From the NCBI GenBank assembly GCA_012511845.1, contig JAAZFF010000369.1, positions 1-9,513 of the forward strand: DNA of 9,513 nt. The letters run 5' to 3'. The stretch is from Lentisphaerota bacterium (GTDB lineage Bacteria; Verrucomicrobiota; Kiritimatiellia; RFP12; UBA3636). A program made the position numbers and the translations under genes. Under the pieces are notes generated by a model, which searched no databases, had not been told where the DNA came from, and was given only the letters and a program-made list of their open reading frames with translations. Positions 1 through 6,139 of the stretch are shown here, piece after piece. The first letter of the stretch is position 1; each line of letters opens with the position of its first letter.

Positions 1-2
1 AT

Positions 3-842
3 GTTATAATGCGAATCAATGATGAAGATCATATAGTTTTCATGAGGGTTTCTAATGCTGCTGAGAGCTTTGAAGACATGTGGTGGAGTCTGGACACTGC
101 CTCAAGAAAACTTGAAAAATACTTGCCTTTTGCAAAAAACTTTGAATATGGATACCTTACGCCAAATCCTGAAAACGTAGGCACCGGTTTGCGATTGGCA
201 ACCTGTTTTTCCTTTTTAGGTTTGTATTTGATGGGGGAGCTTGAGCAGGTTCTTTGCGGACTTGAACGACTGGGCTTCGAAGTGCGTCCGATGGTGAGTA
301 TTGATGGAGTAGAGAGCGGCAATGCGGGTCAGACAGCTGCTCCCGGCTATTGTTACAGGGTTTCGACGACACAAACTGTGGGACATGTCGAGGATTTAAT
401 TGAAAGAGCTGACAGGATTTTTGCAGAAATTGCTCTGCAGGAGCAAAACGCCCGATTGCGTCTTGTTAACCAGAAAATTCACCTGGCGCAAGATTTCTTC
501 TTCCGCTCAGTTGCTGTTGCTTCCGTTGCCGTGACTTTATCAGAATATGAAGCCCTTGATATTCTTTATTCTATTGTTTATGGAATTGATATGGGATTTC
601 TGGAGGCTCCTGATGTAGATTTTGACGAATTGCTTGAGCTGACTTTTTGCGGCTTTGAGATGTTCGGTGAAGATATCGAGGGTATGGATGGAGATCTGGT
701 TTTGGCAATTCACCGGGCGGCTATTTTACGAAATGTTTCCAGGCCATTTATGAAGTTATGCCTGGATTATATTAATGAGCTTGATGGACTTTCTCCAAAA
801 GGCAAGAAAAAGCGTGGGAAAAACAAGCCTCCTGATTCATGA
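3..842 (+). CDS. McsB-like protein arginine kinase homologue, 5' truncated by window edge, motifs degenerate
   Basis: The gene is already open at the window's first codon. Met at base 9 aligns with an internal Met of McsB (a V-M before the NEEDH loop), so it is not a start; roughly 115 N-terminal residues should lie upstream. Numbering from that Met, similarity to the ATP:guanido phosphotransferase catalytic domain includes NDEDH (4-8, family NEEDH), GYLTPNPENVGTGLR (48-62, family GYLT.CPTNVGTGLR), an RSxxVxxS-like segment (166-172) and YGIDMGFLE (191-199, family LGIDLGII). McsB phosphorylates protein arginines, marking proteins for ClpCP and controlling stress regulators. The Arg after NEEDH is Val here, the family Cys is Asn51, RGxxGEG is replaced by RPMVSID (93-99), and the RDxxRA phospho-arginine site is reduced to xxxxRA (LAIHRA, 232-237). 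A Lys-rich tail (264-277) ends it. The homology call is from remembered family motifs. Lack of kinase activity is inference. The 3' end lies 52 bases before the aspartate kinase start. Confidence 0.75.
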   Translation, partial: VIMRINDEDHIVFMRVSNAAESFEDMWWSLDTASRKLEKYLPFAKNFEYGYLTPNPENVGTGLRLATCFSFLGLYLMGELEQVLCGLERLGFEVRPMVSIDGVESGNAGQTAAPGYCYRVSTTQTVGHVEDLIERADRIFAEIALQEQNARLRLVNQKIHLAQDFFFRSVAVASVAVTLSEYEALDILYSIVYGIDMGFLEAPDVDFDELLELTFCGFEMFGEDIEGMDGDLVLAIHRAAILRNVSRPFMKLCLDYINELDGLSPKGKKKRGKNKPPDS

Positions 843-894
843 GATTTATTGTTGTAACTTATTAAATTACTGGAATTGGAAAGTAAAGTTTTAC

Positions 895-2265
895 ATGAAA
901 GTATGTAAATTCGGGGGAAGCTCACTGGCTGATGCCAAACAGATTCTCAAAGTAGTAAAAATTATTACAAGTGATTCTCAAAGGAGAGTTGTTGTTGTTT
1001 CAGCTCCCGGCAAGCGATTCGATAATGATGACAAGGTGACTGATTTGCTTATTCGCTGTGCAAAGAGTGCGATCGATGGCAGAGATTACGGAGATGCTGT
1101 TGCTGCTGTAGTTGAACGTTTTGAAACAATTCGTTCTGAGTTGGATCTGGACGAATCGCAGGTCAACTATGTGAGGGAGGAGCTTGAGCGCAGACTGAAT
1201 GCTAAACGTGACTCTGCCGGAGGATTTGAAGATTCAATCAAGGCTCTTGGCGAAGAATTCAGTGCCAGATTCTGTGCTGCCATTTTTGAGAAAAAGGGCT
1301 TTAAAGCGATTTATGTAGATCCGCTCGATGCAGGAATGTTTCTTTCCTCAGAATTCGGCAATGCGAGGCTGTTGCCGGAATCAGAGGAACTTCTAAAAGC
1401 ACACCTGGAACCGATTTGCAAAGACAGTATAGTGATCTTTCCCGGTTTCTTCGGTTACACACGCAGTGGCAGTGTGGCGACCTTCCCACGCGGAGGCTCT
1501 GATATTACCGGGGCAATTCTTGCTGCGGCACTCAAGGTGGATGTCTATGAAAACTTCACAGACGTAAATTCTGTTTGTCCCATTGACCCGCGGATGGTTC
1601 CCGGGGTTAATTGCGGTATCTCGGAAATGACATATCGTGAAATGCGCGAACTTTCGTATTCCGGATTTGGAATTTTCCATGATGAGGCCGTTCAGCCGGC
1701 AGTCAGGGCTGCCGTGCCTATAAATATACGCAATACAAACAATCCTGATGATCCGGGAACGATGATTGTTCCAACAAGGAAAACAATTGCCGGACGCGTT
1801 ATAGGAATTGCCACATCTGTAGGTTTCGGCACGCTTTTTGTAGGGAAATATCTGATGAACCGTGAGGTCGGCTTTGTTGCCCGCCTGCTTGCGATGTTTG
1901 CTGAGGAAGGAATTTCCTTTGAACTTATTCCAGCCGGTATAGACGATGTTTCTGTAATAGTGCGTGATAAAGATTTCTGCGAACCTGTCCGTTCGAGAAT
2001 TATTGAGCGGGTAAGGACAGAACTTGAAGCTGACGAGGTTCACTACGAGTCTGGTCTTGCTATCATTATGGTAGTGGGCGAGGGTATGCGAACAACGATA
2101 GGTTCATGCCTGCGTGTAGTGAGAACACTTACCGGGGCAGATATAAATATAGAAATGATGAATCAGGGCGCATCTGAGATAAGCATGATGTTCGGTATAC
2201 GTGACAACCGTCTGGCTGATGCAGCCAAAGCCCTATATAAAGAATTTTTTGAGGTGAAACAATGA
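895..2265 (+). CDS. lysC: Aspartate kinase, monofunctional, YclM/LysC type
   Basis: This 456-residue enzyme phosphorylates L-aspartate with ATP in the cytoplasm, the first step toward lysine, threonine and methionine. The amino-acid kinase domain fills about residues 1-290: KFGGSS (5-10), SAPGKRF followed by KVTDLL (36-52), FPRGGSD (197-203), FTDVNSVCPIDPR (221-233) and SGFGIFHDEAVQP (256-268). Two ACT domains follow (about 300-456), ending with the typical QGASEIS signature (424-430), so feedback inhibition by an aspartate-family amino acid is expected. Length and the MKVCKFGGSSLAD opening match the Bacillus YclM-like single-chain class (about 450 residues). The start at 895 was chosen because the family begins right at this Met; an in-frame Met at 775 would add 40 unrelated residues inside the upstream gene. 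The Shine-Dalgarno is weak. The last codons overlap cimA by ATGA, implying translational coupling. Which amino acid inhibits it cannot be read from the sequence. Confidence 0.95.
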   Translation: MKVCKFGGSSLADAKQILKVVKIITSDSQRRVVVVSAPGKRFDNDDKVTDLLIRCAKSAIDGRDYGDAVAAVVERFETIRSELDLDESQVNYVREELERRLNAKRDSAGGFEDSIKALGEEFSARFCAAIFEKKGFKAIYVDPLDAGMFLSSEFGNARLLPESEELLKAHLEPICKDSIVIFPGFFGYTRSGSVATFPRGGSDITGAILAAALKVDVYENFTDVNSVCPIDPRMVPGVNCGISEMTYREMRELSYSGFGIFHDEAVQPAVRAAVPINIRNTNNPDDPGTMIVPTRKTIAGRVIGIATSVGFGTLFVGKYLMNREVGFVARLLAMFAEEGISFELIPAGIDDVSVIVRDKDFCEPVRSRIIERVRTELEADEVHYESGLAIIMVVGEGMRTTIGSCLRVVRTLTGADINIEMMNQGASEISMMFGIRDNRLADAAKALYKEFFEVKQ

Positions 2266-3854
2266 GTAACGGAGAAAGAGTAGACATATACGACAGCACC
2301 CTGCGCGATGGCGCCCAGGCTGTGGGAATTACGTTTTCGCAATCAGGAAAAATGCGCTTTGTACACAAGTTGGATGAGTTTGGAGTTTCATTCATTGAAG
2401 CAGGATATCCCGGATCAAATCCAAAGGACATGCAATTTTTTGAGGATTTGCGCAAGGAGAAACTCTCCACCTCAAAAATAGTCGGCTTCGGCTCAACAAG
2501 AAGGGCAAATACCGATGTTGCCGATGATACATTTATCCACGCCCTGCTTAAGGCGGAGACTGAGTTTTGTGCAATTTACGGAAAAACATGGAAACTGCAT
2601 GTAACGGATGTCTTGCGCACTACTTATGAAGAAAACGGACAGATGATAGCCGACACGGTAGGTTATTTGCGTGAAAATGGTCGTAGAGTTTTCTTCGATG
2701 CAGAGCATTTCTTTTCAGGCTACAAGGATGATGCAGAATTCGCCCTTAAAATGCTTGGATACGCAGTTGATGCCGGCGCCGAGGCTTTGGTGTTGTGCGA
2801 TACTATCGGTGGTGCATTGCCATGGGAAGTTGAAGAGGCTACCAGGGTTGTGCGGGAAACTTTTCCAGGCGTGATCGTTGGAATACATGCGCACAATGAT
2901 TGCGGTTTGGGTGCAGCGAATTCAATAGCAGCTGTAAGAGCAGGTGCGCTCCAGGTGCAGGGATGCATGAACGGATATGGTGAGCGTACGGGAAATGCGA
3001 ACCTGACGACGATTATGCCAACACTTGAGCTGAAAATGGGGCGCAAATGTATTGCTGAGGGCAAATTATCCAGCCTGAGCTCCCTTTCACTTTATGTTGA
3101 TGATCTGGTGAATCAGCGCCCGGATATCCGGGCACCATTTGTAGGAGAAACTGCTTTCAGCCACAAGGGCGGGGCACATGTGGCGGGTGTTCAGCGAAAT
3201 CCGCTTTCCTTTGAGCACATTACGCCTGAAAGTGTGGGCAATTCCCGCCAGATCATACTAAGCGAACTTGCCGGTGGTGCAAACGTGGTGCACAGGCTAA
3301 GACAGCTTGGACGTGAATACGATAATGTAACGAAGGAAGAGGTAAGAGAGATTCTTGCTGAGCTGAAAGTAAGGGAAGGGGATGGGTATACATTTGAATC
3401 AGCTGACGGCTCGTTCAAACTTCTTGCCCAGAAAGCTCTCAACAAACACAAACCGTTCTTTAATCTCGATTCATTCCGCGTCATTATTGAGAAACGCGGC
3501 GAAAATAAGATTTGCATGAGCGAAGCGACTGTAAAACTTAATGTAAATGGCGAAACGGAGCATACGGTAGGTGAGGCAGAAGGTCCTGTTGAAGCACTTG
3601 ATATTGCATTGCGCAAAGCTCTTGCACGGTTTTATCCGACCATATCTGATGTGACTTTGTCAGACTTTCGTGTCAGGATTCTTGATCCCAAGGATGCTAC
3701 AGCGGCTACAACACGTGTATTGATAGAATCGACTGACGGGAGCAAGAGCTGGGGGACGGTAGGAGTATCTCCCAATATAATAGAGGCGTCCTGGCAGGCA
3801 CTTTTAGATTCAGTGGAGTACAAGCTTCTGCTTGATGAGGAAAATCAAGGTTGA
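2262..3854 (+). CDS. cimA: (R)-citramalate synthase
   Basis: A 530-residue protein of the DRE-TIM metallolyase family. It condenses acetyl-CoA with pyruvate to (R)-citramalate, giving 2-oxobutanoate for isoleucine without threonine deaminase. The catalytic barrel has DSTLRDGAQ (11-19; metal Asp11 and Arg15-Asp16), EAGYPGSNP (46-54), HAHND (209-213, metal histidines 209 and 211) and NGYGERTGNANL (237-248). AFSHKGGAHV (298-307) is typical of the family. The C-terminal LeuA-type regulatory dimer domain occupies about 400-525, with GPVEALDIALRKAL (441-454) and a WGTVGVSPNIIEASW stretch (497-511), so isoleucine or leucine feedback is plausible. Total length and the long mid-region fit the CimA type of about 530 residues (TIGR00977-like) rather than 2-isopropylmalate synthase LeuA or homocitrate synthase. 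It starts within the lysC stop codon (ATGA). Substrate choice is inferred from family resemblance. Confidence 0.92.
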   Translation: MSNGERVDIYDSTLRDGAQAVGITFSQSGKMRFVHKLDEFGVSFIEAGYPGSNPKDMQFFEDLRKEKLSTSKIVGFGSTRRANTDVADDTFIHALLKAETEFCAIYGKTWKLHVTDVLRTTYEENGQMIADTVGYLRENGRRVFFDAEHFFSGYKDDAEFALKMLGYAVDAGAEALVLCDTIGGALPWEVEEATRVVRETFPGVIVGIHAHNDCGLGAANSIAAVRAGALQVQGCMNGYGERTGNANLTTIMPTLELKMGRKCIAEGKLSSLSSLSLYVDDLVNQRPDIRAPFVGETAFSHKGGAHVAGVQRNPLSFEHITPESVGNSRQIILSELAGGANVVHRLRQLGREYDNVTKEEVREILAELKVREGDGYTFESADGSFKLLAQKALNKHKPFFNLDSFRVIIEKRGENKICMSEATVKLNVNGETEHTVGEAEGPVEALDIALRKALARFYPTISDVTLSDFRVRILDPKDATAATTRVLIESTDGSKSWGTVGVSPNIIEASWQALLDSVEYKLLLDEENQG

Positions 3855-3858
3855 ATTA

Positions 3859-3887
3859 TTGACAAAAGGAGAAAGAAAAGGCATAAT
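3859..3887 (+). promoter_or_regulatory. Sigma70-type promoter for tpiA-secG
   Basis: TTGACA (3859-3864) is a perfect -35 box. It is followed by a 17-base spacer and CATAAT (3882-3887), one mismatch from the -10 consensus. It lies 4 bases after the cimA stop, and transcription would start near 3894, giving a leader of about 40 bases before tpiA. This implies that glycolytic tpiA and secG are expressed independently of the amino-acid genes upstream, although no terminator separates them and readthrough from cimA is likely. Confidence 0.75.
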
Positions 3888-3920
3888 CTCGTTCTTCTTT
3901 TTTAACAATTACAATATTAT

Positions 3921-3926
3921 AAGGGG
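3921..3926 (+). promoter_or_regulatory. Ribosome binding site deciding the tpiA start
   Basis: AAGGGG lies 7 bases before the ATG at 3934. It supports this start over the in-frame Met codons at 3832 and 3835, which lie inside the end of cimA and upstream of the promoter. Confidence 0.7.
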
Positions 3927-3933
3927 TTACAAA

Positions 3934-4719
3934 ATGTCGCGGTGCAAATTGATTGCGGGCAACTGGAAAATGAACATGACGTCAGCGGAGGGTTCTCAAT
4001 TGGTAGAAGCTATAAAAGAGTTGCTGCCGGATGGATCAGATGCTTGCCAAAGCGGTGTACCGGAAGTTCTTGTATGCCCGCCATTCCTCACTATCGGATC
4101 TGTAGTAAATGCTGCCAGGGGCTCATGCGTTAAAGTCGGAGCGCAGAACATCCACTGGGAAGAATCAGGAGCGTTTACCGGAGAAGTATCAGCTTCGATG
4201 CTTAATGAAGCAGGTTGCACACATGCAATTATCGGACACAGCGAAAGGCGCCAGTATTTTGCTGAAACAGATGAAACTGTAAACAAGCGTACTAAAGCTG
4301 CCGTGAAGGCAGGCATTGTAGCCGTTGTTTGTGTCGGAGAAACGCTTGGAGAGCGTGAAAGCGGAATAACGAATGATATTGTGGAGCGTCAGATTCGGGA
4401 AGGGCTCAAGGGCTTGACTCCTGCCGACATGGAAAAGATTGTAATAGCATACGAACCTGTATGGGCGATCGGTACAGGTAAAGTAGCAACTGATGAACAG
4501 GCTCAGGAAGTACATGCTTTCATAAGAGTAATTCTCACAGACATGTTTGGGGAAGCTACGTCCGGGGCAATAAGAATTCTATATGGCGGCAGCATGAAGC
4601 CCGACAACGCAAAAGGCTTGCTCGCACAAAAGGATATAGATGGAGGTCTTATCGGAGGCGCTTCACTTAAGGCAACTGATTTTGCTGCGATTGTGAATGC
4701 GGCATCGCAAGGTAAATAG
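3934..4719 (+). CDS. tpiA: Triosephosphate isomerase
   Basis: This 261-residue TIM-barrel enzyme interconverts dihydroxyacetone phosphate and glyceraldehyde 3-phosphate in glycolysis and gluconeogenesis. All catalytic elements are present: Asn10 and Lys12 in AGNWKMN (8-14), the electrophile His102 in IIGHSERR (99-106), the catalytic base Glu174 in AYEPVWAIGTGK with its mobile loop 6 (172-183), and the phosphate-binding YGGS (217-220) and GGLIGGASL (237-245) segments. Length is close to the usual 250 residues. The start was chosen from the family N-terminus and the AAGGGG ribosome binding site. It is transcribed from the promoter just after cimA and is followed 30 bases later by secG. A tpiA-secG pair is a common bacterial arrangement. 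Nothing unusual was seen in the protein. Confidence 0.97.
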   Translation: MSRCKLIAGNWKMNMTSAEGSQLVEAIKELLPDGSDACQSGVPEVLVCPPFLTIGSVVNAARGSCVKVGAQNIHWEESGAFTGEVSASMLNEAGCTHAIIGHSERRQYFAETDETVNKRTKAAVKAGIVAVVCVGETLGERESGITNDIVERQIREGLKGLTPADMEKIVIAYEPVWAIGTGKVATDEQAQEVHAFIRVILTDMFGEATSGAIRILYGGSMKPDNAKGLLAQKDIDGGLIGGASLKATDFAAIVNAASQGK

Positions 4720-4749
4720 TATAAAAATATATCAACAGGATAATCGCAA

Positions 4750-5313
4750 ATGGATATTTTGATCAGGATTCTCATGGGCATACAAGGAATTGTATGCATA
4801 TTGCTGATTGGCATAGTTTTAATTCAGCGCTCCAAGGGACAGGGACTCGGGCTCAGCTTTGGTGGCGGTGGTGCAGAAGCTATTTTTGGTTCACAGATGG
4901 GTAACGTACTTACAAAGGGAACTGTAATTCTTGGAATCATATTTGTTGCGAATACGACGATCATGGCAGTTCTCAACCCCACCAGATCCACAAAATCAGC
5001 TGCTGAGCGTTTCGCTCCGGCAACAACAAGAAGCAGCCAGATGCCGGTTGAGCAGGGTGTGGCAGATGATGGGGCAAACCCGTTAGATGTGCTGATGCCG
5101 ATTGATGAGGACTTTGAGGATATGGAAACAGTTGCTGAAGTGACGGCAGAAGAAGTTGCTTTGGAGATTTCAGATACTGTTGAAGAAGCAACTGAAACAG
5201 TTGCGGTGGCAGAGACTGATGTTGAAGAAGCAGTCGTTGCTGAGGCTGAAGAAGCAGTCGTTGCTGAGGCTGAAGAAGCAGCTGAGGCAGTGCAGGAAGA
5301 AGCAACGGAATAG
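4750..5313 (+). CDS. secG: SecG protein-export subunit with long acidic repeat tail
   Basis: Residues 1-75 form the SecG core: a membrane segment at about 4-24, the cytoplasmic loop LIQRSKGQGLGLSFGGGG..IFG (24-47), and a second membrane segment at about 54-75. SecG supports the SecYEG translocon during SecA-driven export. The family is usually 70-130 residues; this protein has 187. The extra part (about 96-187) is Ala/Val/Glu/Asp-rich and contains no Lys, Arg or His after Arg94. It ends in tandem EEAVVAEA units (159-174) encoded by a 24-bp DNA repeat. By analogy with two-span SecG topology, the tail would lie on the outer (periplasmic) face. AGGA 9 bases upstream serves as ribosome binding site. 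The tail's function is unknown; it may be a low-complexity expansion. It shares the tpiA transcript and is last before the terminator. Confidence 0.9.
   Translation: MDILIRILMGIQGIVCILLIGIVLIQRSKGQGLGLSFGGGGAEAIFGSQMGNVLTKGTVILGIIFVANTTIMAVLNPTRSTKSAAERFAPATTRSSQMPVEQGVADDGANPLDVLMPIDEDFEDMETVAEVTAEEVALEISDTVEEATETVAVAETDVEEAVVAEAEEAVVAEAEEAAEAVQEEATE
5224..5281 (+). repeat. 24-bp in-frame tandem repeat in secG
   Basis: Two identical 24-base units (5224-5247 and 5248-5271), starting GAAGAAGCAGTCG, are followed by a partial third unit (GAAGAAGCAG, 5272-5281). Each unit encodes EEAVVAEA. Exact identity at the DNA level points to recent slippage or unequal recombination, so copy number may vary between strains. 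Confidence 0.9.
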
Positions 5314-5370
5314 TAAGAGGCGTAATTTTATAGCAATACTCTTCTGGTAGCGTATTGCAATAGGTTGCAT

Positions 5371-5406
5371 AACACCCGGGAGTTTATCTTCCGGGTGTTT
5401 GTTTTT
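5371..5406 (+). terminator. Intrinsic terminator after secG
   Basis: AACACCCGG (5371-5379) pairs perfectly with CCGGGTGTT (5391-5399). The stem extends inward by a G-U, an A-T and a G-C pair to 12 bp around the 5-base loop TTTAT. The T-rich run TTTGTTTTT follows directly. It ends the tpiA-secG transcript 57 bases after the secG stop. Confidence 0.9.
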
Positions 5407-5441
5407 GCATGGCTTGCGTGGTGAGCTGTAAGGCAGGTGAC

Positions 5442-5468
5442 TGACCCTATTGACCCTATTGACCGCAT
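5442..5468. repeat. 9-bp tandem array (3 units)
   Basis: TGACCCTAT occurs twice exactly (5442-5450, 5451-5459) and then as TGACCGCAT (5460-5468). It is non-coding and lies 35 bases past the terminator. Confidence 0.85.
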
Positions 5469-5549
5469 TGAGATTGCTTGCAGTCAGCAGTTGCCGCAGC
5501 GGCAGTTCACTGAATTGCCGAAGGTATCGGGAAAATCGATTTTGACCTA

Positions 5550-5570
5550 GGACTCGGGACTTCGGACTTG
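5550..5570. repeat. 7-bp tandem array (3 units)
   Basis: GGACTCG, GGACTTC and GGACTTG follow each other without gaps (5550-5556, 5557-5563, 5564-5570), followed by GGAAG. This is a short degenerate array of the kind scattered through repeat-rich intergenic DNA. Confidence 0.75.
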
Positions 5571-5625
5571 GGAAGTGCTGGATTTCAAACCCGAGCAGGC
5601 GCTCGGGGTTCCCAGGGAACTCATT

Positions 5626-5804
5626 CGGCGGTTTGCGGAGAAACCAGCCCTACCTTTGCTTGGGAGATGCGGAGAACGCAGAGGCTAAGGTGGGACGGAA
5701 TCGTTCTCGTTCTCGTACTCGTACACGATTTCAGTGCATTAAACATTCGGTTTTTCATGGTCGTGTACGTAAAACGTGTACCGCTTCGCTGTGAACGTGT
5801 ACGA
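5626..5804. repeat. Intergenic repeat, copy 1
   Basis: First copy of an imperfect direct duplication. It opens with CGGCGGTTTGCGGAGAAAC (5626-5644), passes through a GGCTAAGG-containing stretch (5683-5690) and four hexamers TCGTTC, TCGTTC, TCGTAC, TCGTAC (5701-5724), and closes with a 44-base block (5761-5804) that differs from copy 2 by one base. Compared with copy 2 it carries about 42 extra bases between the hexamers and the closing block. Within it, CGTACACGA (5720-5728) is the exact reverse complement of TCGTGTACG (5761-5769), so the segment can fold as a 9-bp stem with a 32-base loop. Confidence 0.8.
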
Positions 5805-5860
5805 CTTTTGGTAGACGCAATGCAGGTACAGAGCCCTGCGGTTCCAGTGCTCGGCAGCCA

Positions 5861-6011
5861 CGGCGGTTTGTGGAGAAACACGCTCATACCTTATGCATGA
5901 GAGGCGCAGATGTCTTACACAGAGACACAGCGGCTAAGGAAGTGTATAATCGTTTCCGTTCTCGTACTCGTGTACGTAAAACGTGTACCGCTACGCTGTG
6001 AACGTGTACGA
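5861..6011. repeat. Intergenic repeat, copy 2
   Basis: Second copy of the duplication. Its opening block (5861-5879) matches copy 1 at 18 of 19 positions. GGCTAAGG recurs (5932-5939), and the hexamers are TCGTTT, CCGTTC, TCGTAC, TCGTGT (5950-5973). The closing 44 bases (5968-6011) match copy 1 at 43 of 44. The stem-loop insert of copy 1 is absent. Offsets between copies shift from 235 to 249 to 207 bases, so the copies have also gained and lost internal segments. Confidence 0.8.
5922..5950 (+). promoter_or_regulatory. Possible promoter inside repeat copy 2
   Basis: TATAAT (5945-5950) is a perfect -10 box with GAGACA (5922-5927, four of six -35 positions) 17 bases upstream. Copy 1 has no TATAAT at the matching place. 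If used, it would give a leader of about 180 bases carrying the 44-base repeat block before the gene at 6140. Sequence match only; other AT-rich -10-like sites (TATGAT 6071-6076, TATAAA 6076-6081) compete. Confidence 0.3.
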
Positions 6012-6127
6012 TTCTCCAGACAGTGGGCTGTTTGCGTTCCGTATATAAAGCCTGAACAGTAATTGTCGGTTATGATATAAAATGTTTAGATACGAGAGTC
6101 GTATTGTGAATTGTACATGATACAGAT

Positions 6128-6133
6128 AAGGAG
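6128..6133 (+). promoter_or_regulatory. Ribosome binding site deciding a GTG start
   Basis: AAGGAG lies 6 bases before GTG at 6140. The ATG at 6138 is followed at once by TGA (ATGTGA), so it cannot start the protein; GTG is the productive start. Confidence 0.75.
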
Positions 6134-6139
6134 TAATAT

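Larger units (their letters stand above)
5407..6139. other. Repeat-rich intergenic region without a credible gene
   Basis: About 730 bases separate the secG terminator from the secreted-protein locus. The open frames seen on both strands here are low-complexity, resemble no family and lack starts with ribosome binding sites. The region holds a 9-bp and a 7-bp triplet array, a GC-rich hairpin (CCCGAGC 5590-5596 with GCTCGGG 5601-5607, loop AGGC, no T run), and an imperfect direct duplication containing hexamer arrays. The last 120 bases should hold the promoter of the downstream genes. They include a small palindrome, TACGA-GAG-TCGTA (6091-6103), which might be an operator. Confidence 0.7.

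Noticed and set aside
9..11. ATG at base 9 as the start of the first gene
   Set aside because: The codons before it (GTT ATA) stay open and align with the residues preceding the NEEDH loop of McsB, so the gene begins upstream of the window.
775..894. Upstream in-frame start for aspartate kinase
   Set aside because: The extra 40 residues overlap the preceding gene and resemble nothing in the family; the conserved MKVCKFGGSS begins at 895.
3866..3903. Terminator between cimA and tpiA
   Set aside because: The purine-rich GAAAGAA and the TTCTTCTTTTTT run can pair only through a weak A-T stem; the stretch is better explained by the promoter spacer and leader.
3832..3933. Upstream in-frame start for triosephosphate isomerase
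   Set aside because: It lies inside cimA and before the promoter; the family N-terminus and ribosome binding site place the start at 3934.
4973..5370. Leu/Gln-rich open frames overlapping the secG tail on both strands
   Set aside because: These are out-of-frame readings of the GAAGAAGCAG repeats, not genes.
5588..5610. GC-rich hairpin as a terminator
   Set aside because: Neither strand has a T run after the stem, and no gene ends nearby.
5568..5900. 110-residue open frame on the + strand (and an 88-residue frame opposite it) in the spacer
   Set aside because: Both run across the repeat copies and hexamer arrays, lack a ribosome binding site and have low-complexity, family-free translations.
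5626..6011. CRISPR array
   Set aside because: There are only two copies, with unequal spacing and partly conserved spacers, and no cas-like gene in the window.
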